Assembly: GCA_030698465.1 (NCBI GenBank) | Contig: JAUYJZ010000044.1 | Span: 1-7,718, forward strand | Origin: a bacterium | Lineage (GTDB): Bacteria > Patescibacteriota > Minisyncoccia > Minisyncoccales > UBA10102 | Reading direction: 5' to 3' | Length of the DNA stretch: 7,718 nt | Shown here: piece by piece, positions 1 to 5,958 of the stretch | How the letters are laid out: each line of letters begins with the position of its first letter | Numbering within the stretch: the first letter of the stretch is position 1 | The notes under the pieces: generated by a model | Told to the model about the DNA's origin: nothing | The model's input: only the letters and a program-made list of their open reading frames with translations | The model's database searches: none | Made by a program: the position numbers and the translations under genes

Positions 1-971
1 GCCGCTGCCTTTACATGCCGTATCAAGGTAGTCACATACCCCCATTCGTTGTCATACCAAGAAAGTACTTTTACCAAATCTCCATCTACAACTTTTGTAA
101 AATTCAAATCTACGATAGCGCCGTAGGGTTCTTTGAGAATATCTGAGGAAACAATAGGGTCATTGGTCACTTTGAAAATGCCTTTCCATCTTGGAGTTGC
201 GGCACCCTTGGTCAGAATATCATTTATCTCTTTTACACTGGTCTTTCTCTTTGAAAGAAAGGTAATGTCTGCAATGCTTCCTGCAACCACGGGAATCCTT
301 AATGCAATGCCGTCAAACCTCCCCTTAAGCTCTGGAATTGCCCTGGTTATCGCAATGGCAGCTCCCGTGGTGGAAGGGATGATATTTTGAGCAGCTGCCC
401 TTCCCCTTCTCACATCCTTTCCCCTGCTCGGGCCGTCTACCAAGCTCTGGGTCGCAGTATACCCGTGCGCGGTGTTAAGCACAGCTTTCAAGATACCGGG
501 GTTCTCAGACAATACCTGAATGACTGGAGAGGCAGCATTGGTAGTACAAGAACCGTTTGAGGTGATGAGAAAAGAAGCCATATCCTTCTCGTTTACACCA
601 GAAAGCACGGTTTTTCCGTCTTTTCCGTCCTCATCTTTTGCGGGAGCGGTAATCACCACACGCTTTGCTCCGGCTTTCAGATGCACCTTTGCCTTTTCAT
701 AGGAATCAAAAACACCTGTTGCCTCAATAACAATATCCACACCAAGCTTTTTCCATGGAAGCTTTGCGGGATCTCTTTCCTGAAAGGTTTTTACACTCTG
801 TAATCCCTTCTCAAACCTTCCATACACCGTGTCGTACTGCAAAAGATATGAGAGGCTTTCCATGTCTCCCAGGTCATTGATAGCAACAATCTGAAAATCG
901 CTCACTTCTTGAGCCTGCCGAAAAAAGAGCCGTCCTATTCTTCCAAAACCATTAATGGCAATCTTTGTCAT
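1..971 (-). CDS. gap: Type I glyceraldehyde-3-phosphate dehydrogenase, 3' end cut by window edge
   Basis: This is NAD-dependent phosphorylating GAPDH, the cytosolic glycolytic enzyme converting glyceraldehyde-3-phosphate, phosphate and NAD+ to 1,3-bisphosphoglycerate. The frame was translated from the ATG at 971-969; 323 codons lie in the window. Residues 1-14 carry the Rossmann motif INGFGRIGR. An Asp follows strand two (AINDL, 30-34), as in NAD-preferring enzymes. The active-site segment SNGSCTTNA places the catalytic Cys at 142, with the partner His at 169 (NTAHGYTATQ). Near the edge, SWYDNEWGY is the conserved C-terminal signature. Only about 10-20 residues should be missing. The second cysteine usual in the SCTTNC motif is Ala here. 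It starts 2 nt after the stop of the NAD(P)HX dehydratase gene, and no clear ribosome-binding site precedes it, so translational coupling is likely. Family assignment is secure. Confidence 0.97.
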   Translation of the reverse strand, partial: MTKIAINGFGRIGRLFFRQAQEVSDFQIVAINDLGDMESLSYLLQYDTVYGRFEKGLQSVKTFQERDPAKLPWKKLGVDIVIEATGVFDSYEKAKVHLKAGAKRVVITAPAKDEDGKDGKTVLSGVNEKDMASFLITSNGSCTTNAASPVIQVLSENPGILKAVLNTAHGYTATQSLVDGPSRGKDVRRGRAAAQNIIPSTTGAAIAITRAIPELKGRFDGIALRIPVVAGSIADITFLSKRKTSVKEINDILTKGAATPRWKGIFKVTNDPIVSSDILKEPYGAIVDLNFTKVVDGDLVKVLSWYDNEWGYVTTLIRHVKAA

Positions 972-973
972 GG

Positions 974-1840
974 TTAACTCGAAATAACTTGTGAAATTAC
1001 TTCAATGAGGTCGGTGGCAATAAGTGAATCCTTTTTGGTCTTCGCTGCCAACTCACCTGCCATTCCATTGATATAGGCGGCCACCCCTGCTGCTCGCAAG
1101 GGTTCAATGCCTTTGGCAAGCAAGGCGCCAGTAATGCCAGCTAATGTGTCTCCGGTTCCTCCAATGCTTAGGTACGGGGATCCAGTTTCATTCAAAAGAG
1201 TTTCTTTGCCGTTAGAAATGATGTCGGTCTTCACCTTCAATAAAATGGTGGTCCCGAGACGCAAAGCCTCTTCCTCTACCACCTTGGCTCTCTCCTCTTC
1301 TGGAAGTGATCTTACCTCTCTGCCCGTTACTAGCTGAAACTCAAAAGTGTTTGGGGTAATCACAAAGGGTTTTCCGGCTAAAACCGAAGGGTCCTTTGCC
1401 ACTGCATGCAAAGCGTCCGCATCAATGGCAACCGGCAGCTGAACCTGGCGCAAAAACTCCAGTACCGTATCTAAGGTTTCCTCGGTTCTGCCCAGCCCCC
1501 CGCCAATGACTAAGGCTGCCCTGCCATGGGCAACATCCTTTGCCGACTCTGCCTGAGAAAGCAGGGTTGCCAAATGCTCTTTTAACAAATGGGTATTATC
1601 TAAAGGAAGCGCTGCTAGCACAGGGGTAAAAGAAGCAATAATATCAGCTGCCCTTTTAGGAGCAATGATGCGAACCATGTCCGCCCCTGCTCGAAATCCT
1701 GCCAATCCGGCCAGGGCAGGGGCACCAGAATAGAACTCCCCTCCCCCAATGACAAGCAAAAGTCCGTAGTCATACTTCTTGACCTCTTTTGGCCTCACAG
1801 GATAGGCCTGCCGCATCATGTCTTTTGTTACTTTTTGCAT
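974..1840 (-). CDS. nnrD: Stand-alone ADP/ATP-dependent NAD(P)HX dehydratase (YjeF C-terminal, ribokinase-like fold)
   Basis: Members of this family dehydrate the S-form of hydrated NADH/NADPH back to the active cofactor using a nucleoside phosphate. The 288-residue product carries family landmarks: a glycine-rich strand LLLVIGGGEFYSG (27-39), GAPALAGLAGFRAGADMV (39-56), LVIGGGLGR (110-118), AIDADAL (138-144), ITPNTFEF (161-168), and the nucleotide-binding signature GGTGDTLAG (227-235), with Asp231 as the likely catalytic base. It lacks the N-terminal epimerase domain (NnrE) that is fused in E. coli YjeF. The ATG at 1840 is preferred over an in-frame start at 1882: it has AAGGAG 9 nt upstream and leaves only 1 nt to the previous stop, whereas the longer form would overlap the GalU gene by 41 nt. 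It lies between galU and gap. A different sugar or vitamin kinase is less likely, given the GTGD and glycine-rich patterns. Confidence 0.9.
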   Translation of the reverse strand: MQKVTKDMMRQAYPVRPKEVKKYDYGLLLVIGGGEFYSGAPALAGLAGFRAGADMVRIIAPKRAADIIASFTPVLAALPLDNTHLLKEHLATLLSQAESAKDVAHGRAALVIGGGLGRTEETLDTVLEFLRQVQLPVAIDADALHAVAKDPSVLAGKPFVITPNTFEFQLVTGREVRSLPEEERAKVVEEEALRLGTTILLKVKTDIISNGKETLLNETGSPYLSIGGTGDTLAGITGALLAKGIEPLRAAGVAAYINGMAGELAAKTKKDSLIATDLIEVISQVISS

Positions 1841-1841
1841 A

Positions 1842-2714
1842 CTAGAGTTCTCCTTTGAGAAACTGTTGTAATTCTTTGCCAAACACCGGGTCTTTTAAAG
1901 AATAGTGGAGATGAGTCTTTAACCATTCCTCCTTGGTTCCCACCTCCCACCAATTCCCCTCTACTTCATACCCATACACGATTTTCCCATCTTTGACCAT
2001 ATCTCCCAAGGCTTCAGAGAGCACCACCTCTCCTTTCTTGTTGGGTTTTGCCTTTTTTAGATAATCAAATACCTCCGGGGTTATAATACGCCTCCCCACA
2101 ATGGCAAGATCAGAGGGAGCTTCTCCCTGAGGTTTTTCCACAATCTTTTTCACCTTATACAGGCGTTGCGCAATCTTTTCTGCCGCAATCACGCCGTAAG
2201 AGGATAAACGTTCTTTGGGGAGTCGAGCCAGGGCAGTCACAGGTTTTTGAGATGTTTTAAACACTTGGGCTAGCTGAAGACATGCAGGAATTTTTGCCTC
2301 TATAATATCATCTGGATACAAAACATAGCAGGGGTTCTGGCCCACAAGCTTTCTTGCCTGTAAAACCGCATGGCCGTCTCCCAGGGGTTTTGCCACAGGC
2401 ACAAAAGAAAAAGAAAAGTCTTGCAACATCTTTTGCAACTCCTCCATTTCTTCCAATAGGGTGGTCTGATTCCGCTCAGCCAGGACTCTTTCTAGCTGAG
2501 GAGAACGTTTCAGATACTCTGCTATCTGTATCCTATTGTTGCTTGTCACGAAGATGACATCAAGAACCCCCGAGGCCTTCAATTCTTGTAAAGCATAATA
2601 CACCATGGGATGTATCCCCACGGGCAAAAGCTCTTTTGGAATTGCTTTGGACAAGGGCAAAAAGCGCGTTGCCAAACCCGCAATAGGAACTACTGCTTTC
2701 GTTATCTCGTTCAT
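1842..2714 (-). CDS. galU: UTP-glucose-1-phosphate uridylyltransferase (GalU-like nucleotidyltransferase)
   Basis: GalU forms UDP-glucose from UTP and glucose-1-phosphate, the precursor for glycolipids, capsule and other envelope glycans. The 290-residue product is close to the usual GalU length of about 300. The N-terminal nucleotide-binding signature is AGLATRFLPLSKAIPKELLP (12-31), with the conserved Lys27. The segment KPLGDGHAVLQA (109-120) matches the GalU LGHAV region, YPDDII (133-138) is the acidic metal site, followed by VEKP and a GEVVLSEAL segment matching GEIQLTDAI. The first loop reads GLATR where most members have GLGTR. Its start is 7 nt after the ftsZ stop, with only weak ribosome-binding character (AGGG in the ftsZ tail). 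A related sugar-1-phosphate nucleotidyltransferase using another sugar or dTTP cannot be excluded, but the LGDGHAV and KAIPKE motifs favour GalU. Confidence 0.9.
   Translation of the reverse strand: MNEITKAVVPIAGLATRFLPLSKAIPKELLPVGIHPMVYYALQELKASGVLDVIFVTSNNRIQIAEYLKRSPQLERVLAERNQTTLLEEMEELQKMLQDFSFSFVPVAKPLGDGHAVLQARKLVGQNPCYVLYPDDIIEAKIPACLQLAQVFKTSQKPVTALARLPKERLSSYGVIAAEKIAQRLYKVKKIVEKPQGEAPSDLAIVGRRIITPEVFDYLKKAKPNKKGEVVLSEALGDMVKDGKIVYGYEVEGNWWEVGTKEEWLKTHLHYSLKDPVFGKELQQFLKGEL
1850..1855 (-). promoter_or_regulatory. Ribosome-binding site AAGGAG that sets the nnrD start
   Basis: AAGGAG on the minus strand sits 9 nt before the ATG at 1840 and inside the 3' end of the upstream GalU gene. 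It is the clearest Shine-Dalgarno sequence among the gene starts in the window and decides between the two possible starts of the NnrD frame. It also shows that this organism uses Shine-Dalgarno initiation for internal operon genes. Confidence 0.75.
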
Positions 2715-2721
2715 TTACGCT

Positions 2722-4059
2722 TCAGAACCCTTCTTGCTCTTCCCTCCTGGTATTGCGCAGAAAAGCCGGAATATCCCACTGGCGTTCACGCTTTTCCAAA
2801 TCCTTCAATTCCTGGTCCTGCGCCTTTTTCACCTCAACGGCACTCCTTCTTTGGCGCTCTGGGTCCTTTTTCTGCTCTTTTGGGGCAGGGGGTGGGATTT
2901 TTTTTACCACTGGTTTCTTTGTAGTCTTTTTTTGAGGCTCATCTGTTTGCACGGGTGGACGCAAGCGAACCATGGGTTTCTTTGAGGCCGTCTTTTTCCT
3001 TGCTAATTTCACGGGACTCGGTTTTTCATCTCTCCCTCTTTCTTTTTCCTTGCATCCCATGGCAAACAAGGCAATGCGAAGTTTGTTTCGGAACTTTTGC
3101 TGAAAGGAAATGCCAAAAATGATGCGAGCCTTGGTATTAAAAGAAGAGATACTCTTTGAAATATCGGCCACCTCCTGCATTTTCATTGCTTTGTCCCCGG
3201 TCAGGTTAAACATCATGCGGTCAGCTCCTGCAATGCCGTAGTCATACAAAGGATTGTTCAGTACTTCTTTTAAAAGAAGCTGGGTTTTTGTATCTCCCTG
3301 CATGGCAACGGAGTTCAAGTAGGCTAGACGCCCTCTCCCTTCCAACAAGGTCTTCACATCTGCAAAGTCAATATTGATGAGACCTGGCAAGGATAGGGTA
3401 TCAATGAACCCTTCTAGGGTTTCTGCCAGGCGCTTGTTCACCGCAGAGAAAGCTGCCTTTAAGGGAGTTTTGGCATCAATAACCTTAAAAATGTTCTCAT
3501 TGGGGATGATAACATAGGCGTTGAGCAAAGGGATAATCTTCTCTAGGGCAGTATCGGCAAGTTCCCTCCTTTTTTGCCCTTCAAAGGAAAATGGCAGGGT
3601 AAAGATGCCTAGGGTTAAGCATTTTGCCTCTCGGGCAGCTTCCGCAACCACGCTTGAGGCCCCAGACCCTGTCCCTCCGCCAAGTGAGGCCACCAGTATA
3701 CAAACATCTTGTCCTTCTGTGAGCTTTTTAATGCGGTCCTTTCCCGCTCGTGCGGCAGCTTCCCCTAATAAGGCATCCATGCCACATCCCAAGCCCCGTG
3801 TTAACTCCTGGCCAAAGATAAATCCCTTGACGCTCCGAGGCAAGGTCTTTTGAGCCTGAAGATCAGTGTTAATGGCTACAAAGTCCGCCTTTCCAACGGT
3901 ACGCGCAATTTCTCCAACAATAGAGCCTCCCCCACCTCCAATACCAATAACCCTAACCTTGGTCTTTCGAGCTCCCTCCAGAGACTCTGCGTTGCGCGCC
4001 TTTCTCTTTTGCACCCTCTTTTTTAACCGGGTGCTCCCTTTCTTTCTCTTCTTTGCCAT
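2722..4059 (-). CDS. ftsZ: Cell-division GTPase FtsZ with basic N-terminal extension
   Basis: FtsZ polymerises with GTP into the midcell ring. From the ATG at 4059 the product is 445 residues. Residues 1-34 are very rich in Lys/Arg. The GTPase core starts at VRVIGIGGGGGS (36-46) and continues with INTD (63-66), LTRGLGCG (86-93), the tubulin signature GGGTGSG (127-133), PFSFEG (156-161), and the catalytic T7 loop NIDFADV (229-235), which supplies the acidic residues that activate GTP hydrolysis in the neighbouring subunit. The core ends near 335. A Lys/Pro-rich linker follows (about 340-425), then the conserved C-terminal peptide WDIPAFLR (428-435), which binds FtsA or other anchors. The frame stays open to an ATG at 4194, but that would run into the divergent gene. 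An ATG at 4068 lies inside the predicted -10 box, so 4059 is chosen. It heads the operon with galU, nnrD and gap; no ftsA is visible. Confidence 0.95.
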   Translation of the reverse strand: MAKKRKKGSTRLKKRVQKRKARNAESLEGARKTKVRVIGIGGGGGSIVGEIARTVGKADFVAINTDLQAQKTLPRSVKGFIFGQELTRGLGCGMDALLGEAAARAGKDRIKKLTEGQDVCILVASLGGGTGSGASSVVAEAAREAKCLTLGIFTLPFSFEGQKRRELADTALEKIIPLLNAYVIIPNENIFKVIDAKTPLKAAFSAVNKRLAETLEGFIDTLSLPGLINIDFADVKTLLEGRGRLAYLNSVAMQGDTKTQLLLKEVLNNPLYDYGIAGADRMMFNLTGDKAMKMQEVADISKSISSFNTKARIIFGISFQQKFRNKLRIALFAMGCKEKERGRDEKPSPVKLARKKTASKKPMVRLRPPVQTDEPQKKTTKKPVVKKIPPPAPKEQKKDPERQRRSAVEVKKAQDQELKDLEKRERQWDIPAFLRNTRREEQEGF

Positions 4060-4066
4060 ATCATTC

Positions 4067-4094
4067 ATTGTAGAAAAATGACGATTTTTGTCAA
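4067..4094 (-). promoter_or_regulatory. Promoter of the ftsZ operon, predicted leaderless
   Basis: On the minus strand TTGACA (4094-4089) is followed after 16 nt by TACAAT (4072-4067). Seven bases separate the -10 box from the ATG at 4059, so transcription should begin at or one base before the start codon. No ribosome-binding site precedes that ATG, which agrees with a leaderless message. The -35 box overlaps that of the divergent promoter. Confidence 0.65.
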
Positions 4095-4116
4095 TTTCTC
4101 TTTTTTGGAGTATACT
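4088..4116 (+). promoter_or_regulatory. Promoter of the MFS gene, predicted leaderless
   Basis: TTGTCA (4088-4093), a 17-nt spacer, then TATACT (4111-4116). Seven bases separate the -10 box from the ATG at 4124, so the transcript should start at about the A of the start codon. A GGAG at 4107-4110 lies upstream of the expected transcript start and is 13 nt from the ATG, so it is unlikely to serve as a ribosome-binding site. The -35 hexamer shares five bases with the ftsZ promoter's -35 on the other strand. Confidence 0.65.
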
Positions 4117-4123
4117 CTTTTTT

Positions 4124-5311
4124 ATGAGGGAACGACTTCCCAACTTTTTTTTGATATACCTCTCGGTCTTCGTGAGCGTGGTTGCCTTTTCCATGGTATT
4201 CCCCCTGCTCCCGGTGTATGCAAAACACTTTCAGGCTTCCAATATTACAATTGGATTGCTGGCCGCTTCCTTTGCCTTGGCCCAACTCCTATTCTCACCT
4301 TTTTGGGGAATTCTGTCTGACCGTTTTGGAAGAAAACCCATTATCCTGGTGGGTCTTCTGGGGTTGTCTTTGAGCTTTCTAGTATTTGCCTTTGCAGCAA
4401 ACCTCACCACTCTATTTCTTTCCAGATTCATTCAAGGATTGTTTTCCGGAGCTGCCATGCCTGCTGCCCGCGCCTATGTGGCCGACGTCACAAAAAAAGA
4501 AGAACGGGTAAAGGCAATGGGGAAAATAGGGGCTTCCCTTTCTTTGGGAATTATCCTGGGTCCTGCCATCGGAGGCCTTCTCGCCCACGCAAGCTTAGTC
4601 ATGCCTTTCTTCGCAGCAGCCCTGGTAGCTGCTTTTAACCTTATCCTCATGTTCTTTTTCCTGCCAGAGTCCTTAAAGGAAAAACGCGACTACAAGATAA
4701 CCATACGTTTGGCCTGGCTGTCATTCCCACGAATCATTAAAGGACTGAAAAGCAACTTAATGCCTCTCTTTCTGCTTGCTTTCGTGTGGTCCTTTGCCCT
4801 GTCCAACAACCAGGTAAATGTTCCTCTGTTGGGAACAGAAAAGCTCCAGCTCGATACAGGAGCCATAGGCCTTGGATTTGCGGTAATGGGTGTGGTGTCT
4901 GCAATAACTCAGTTCTTCCTGCTTTCTCGCATCACAAGGATTTTTGGTCAGCACAAAACCATAGCAGGAGGCCTCATCTTAATGGGTCTCTCTTTTGCCG
5001 CAATGCCCTTTTTACCCCAGAGCGTTCCCCTCTTTTACCTTGCCATGGCCTTTGCAGGGTTGGGCTCTGCAGTATCGCGTCCCGTCATCACGGCTTTAGT
5101 CACCGAAGAAACAAAGGAACCCCAAGGGGTCACCCTGGGAACTGCAAACGCTTTTGAGGCCTTAGGGCGTTTACTTGGCCCCCTGTTGGGTGGATTCTTG
5201 TTCATGTTTGGAAATCAGGTTCCATTCCTGTTTTCCGGAACAGTAGCCATACTCTTTGTATTTTTTGTGTGGAGATACACCCATTTTCTCCGCCAAGGCC
5301 ACGCCACCTAA
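4124..5311 (+). CDS. Major facilitator superfamily transporter, drug-efflux (DHA1/TetA-like) type
   Basis: A 395-residue integral membrane protein with the length and hydrophobic pattern of a 12-helix MFS antiporter in the cytoplasmic membrane. Motif A, GILSDRFGRKP (62-72), lies in the loop between helices 2 and 3. RFIQGLFSGA (101-110) matches motif B of helix 4. LGIILGPAIGG (141-151) matches the antiporter motif C of helix 5, and a related RLLGPLLGG occurs in the C-terminal half. These point to proton-driven efflux of small molecules; the substrate cannot be read from sequence. The ATG at 4124 is chosen because an in-frame TTG start at 4088 would lie within the promoter's -35 box. It is monocistronic: divergent from ftsZ and followed by the convergent RNA gene's terminator. 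Sugar or metabolite efflux is an alternative to drug export. Confidence 0.92.
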   Translation: MRERLPNFFLIYLSVFVSVVAFSMVFPLLPVYAKHFQASNITIGLLAASFALAQLLFSPFWGILSDRFGRKPIILVGLLGLSLSFLVFAFAANLTTLFLSRFIQGLFSGAAMPAARAYVADVTKKEERVKAMGKIGASLSLGIILGPAIGGLLAHASLVMPFFAAALVAAFNLILMFFFLPESLKEKRDYKITIRLAWLSFPRIIKGLKSNLMPLFLLAFVWSFALSNNQVNVPLLGTEKLQLDTGAIGLGFAVMGVVSAITQFFLLSRITRIFGQHKTIAGGLILMGLSFAAMPFLPQSVPLFYLAMAFAGLGSAVSRPVITALVTEETKEPQGVTLGTANAFEALGRLLGPLLGGFLFMFGNQVPFLFSGTVAILFVFFVWRYTHFLRQGHAT

Positions 5312-5331
5312 ACTTAGTTAAACTAAGTTTT
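5310..5331 (+). terminator. AT-rich inverted repeat overlapping the MFS stop codon, weak terminator candidate
   Basis: A 9-bp perfect inverted repeat (AAACTTAGT at 5310-5318 with ACTAAGTTT at 5322-5330) has a 3-nt loop. Only four T residues (5328-5331) end the structure on the plus strand, three of them inside the stem, and an A-run follows, so it is a poor classical terminator. It directly abuts the strong minus-strand terminator of the facing RNA gene. Possible roles are 3'-end stabilisation of the MFS mRNA or help in separating convergent transcripts. Confidence 0.35.
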
Positions 5332-5365
5332 AAAAAAAAAGAGGCAAATGCCGTAGCATTGCCTC
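5332..5365 (-). terminator. Strong rho-independent terminator of the RNA gene
   Basis: On the minus strand GAGGCAATGC (5365-5356) pairs with GCATTTGCCTC (5351-5341) around a TACG loop, with one bulged T in the 3' arm. It is followed at once by nine T residues (5340-5332). Hairpin plus U-run is the classical intrinsic terminator layout. On the plus strand the hairpin is followed by AAAATT, so it would not work in that direction. Confidence 0.85.
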
Positions 5366-5952
5366 AAAATTGGGAGAAAGAACTAAAAGAGCAGTTAGAG
5401 CTCGCCAGGGAGAATGCCTCCCCAAACCACCAGAACGGAGACCCACACTACCGGGAGCTCTCCCTGACGAGCAGACTGAAGGCGGCGCCAGCTGAGCCAG
5501 GAATAAGTCCTGGAAAGAAGCTGTTTGTAGAGGCTGAGTTGTTTTCGTCTCAGCTAACGCCGCAAAAGTAGCCAGGTGGACTCTCTTCCACTAGAAACCT
5601 CCTTCTTGATGATAATGCTTGTGAGAAAGCTAGGGTGTAGGCATGAATGAACCTTGATTCGCCGTATGTCCAGCAAATTGCCATTGAATGGCAGGGAAGG
5701 TACTTCTAGCGCTGCTAGTCCTGTCTAAGACAGGGTATTCCCTTCTTTGTTTGACTCTAGCCGGACAGGCCTTCTTCCCCTTGAAACTTTCTCGTTCAAG
5801 CACTCCTCCCCATACGCAATAACTTGAATCCAGGGAGGAATGCTTGAGCACAAAAAAAAGAACTTTACCCAGCACCAAATCTCTGGCTTCAAAGATTCTT
5901 CTTACTGCTGGCGCGGACTCAATGACTCAATACAAAGATTTGGTGCGGGGTT
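5333..5952 (-). ncRNA. Unassigned structured non-coding RNA, about 620 nt
   Basis: I do not recognise this RNA. It has its own sigma70-type promoter and a strong terminator, and holds no convincing protein frame. Structure seen in the minus-strand transcript, 5' to 3': a terminal helix, 5951-5936 with 5882-5867 (4 bp, one mismatch, 11 bp); eight U residues (about 5852-5859); a 14-bp hairpin, 5846-5833 with 5810-5797; a multibranched domain closed by UGUCCGGC (5767-5760) with GCUGGACA (5674-5667), containing hairpins 5734-5720, 5718-5706 and 5693-5679; hairpins at 5591-5576 and 5554-5533; a nested stem at 5523-5489; and a 14-bp helix, 5472-5459 with 5413-5400. Three of these helices contain one G-U pair in minus-strand RNA that would be an A-C mismatch on the other strand, which sets the orientation. 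RNase P RNA hallmarks (GAGGAAAGUCC, ACAGAA), a tmRNA acceptor/T-loop with alanine-rich tag, and the SRP apical motif were looked for and not found. Ends are estimates. Confidence 0.62.
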
Positions 5953-5958
5953 TATGGG

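Noticed and set aside
1840..1882. Longer NnrD start at 1882
   Set aside because: It would overlap the GalU gene by 41 nt, has no ribosome-binding site, and adds residues with no family match. The start at 1840 has AAGGAG at good spacing.
4109..4116. The palindrome AGTATACT as a second -10 box for ftsZ on the minus strand
   Set aside because: The minus strand has no fitting -35 sequence 16-18 nt upstream of it, while TTGACA-N16-TACAAT closer to ftsZ is much better.
4060..4194. Longer FtsZ start at 4194 or 4068
   Set aside because: 4194 lies well inside the divergent MFS gene, and 4068 overlaps the predicted -10 box, so neither would be on the mRNA made from that promoter.
5269..5571. Plus-strand frame of 100 codons running from inside the MFS gene through the hairpin region
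   Set aside because: No start codon with a ribosome-binding site follows the MFS stop, and the frame runs through a terminator hairpin and helices whose G-U pairs fit minus-strand RNA. A homologue search of the part after 5330 would settle it; a conserved protein family there would reverse this call.
5630..5878. Minus-strand frame of 82 codons inside the RNA gene
   Set aside because: Its composition is not protein-like (scattered Cys, Trp, Arg, no domain), it has no ribosome-binding site, and it overlaps the most strongly structured part of the RNA.
5872..5946. tRNA-like element of 75 nt closed by an 11-bp stem
   Set aside because: The closing stem is longer than a 7-bp acceptor stem, and there is no T-loop, anticodon arm or D-arm in either orientation.
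5333..5952. tmRNA
   Set aside because: There is no tRNA-like acceptor and T-arm (GTTCRANTC followed by the CCA end) before the terminator, and no short frame ending in an alanine-rich tag. The segment CTGGATTCAAG (5834-5824) resembles the tmRNA D-loop region but lies in the loop of a long hairpin.
5333..5952. RNase P RNA
   Set aside because: GAGAAAGTTTC at about 5793-5783 only loosely recalls GAGGAAAGTCC, and no ACAGAA strand occurs near the 3' end to form helix P4. The GTGGAAGAGAGTCCAC hairpin recalls P12 but is not diagnostic alone.
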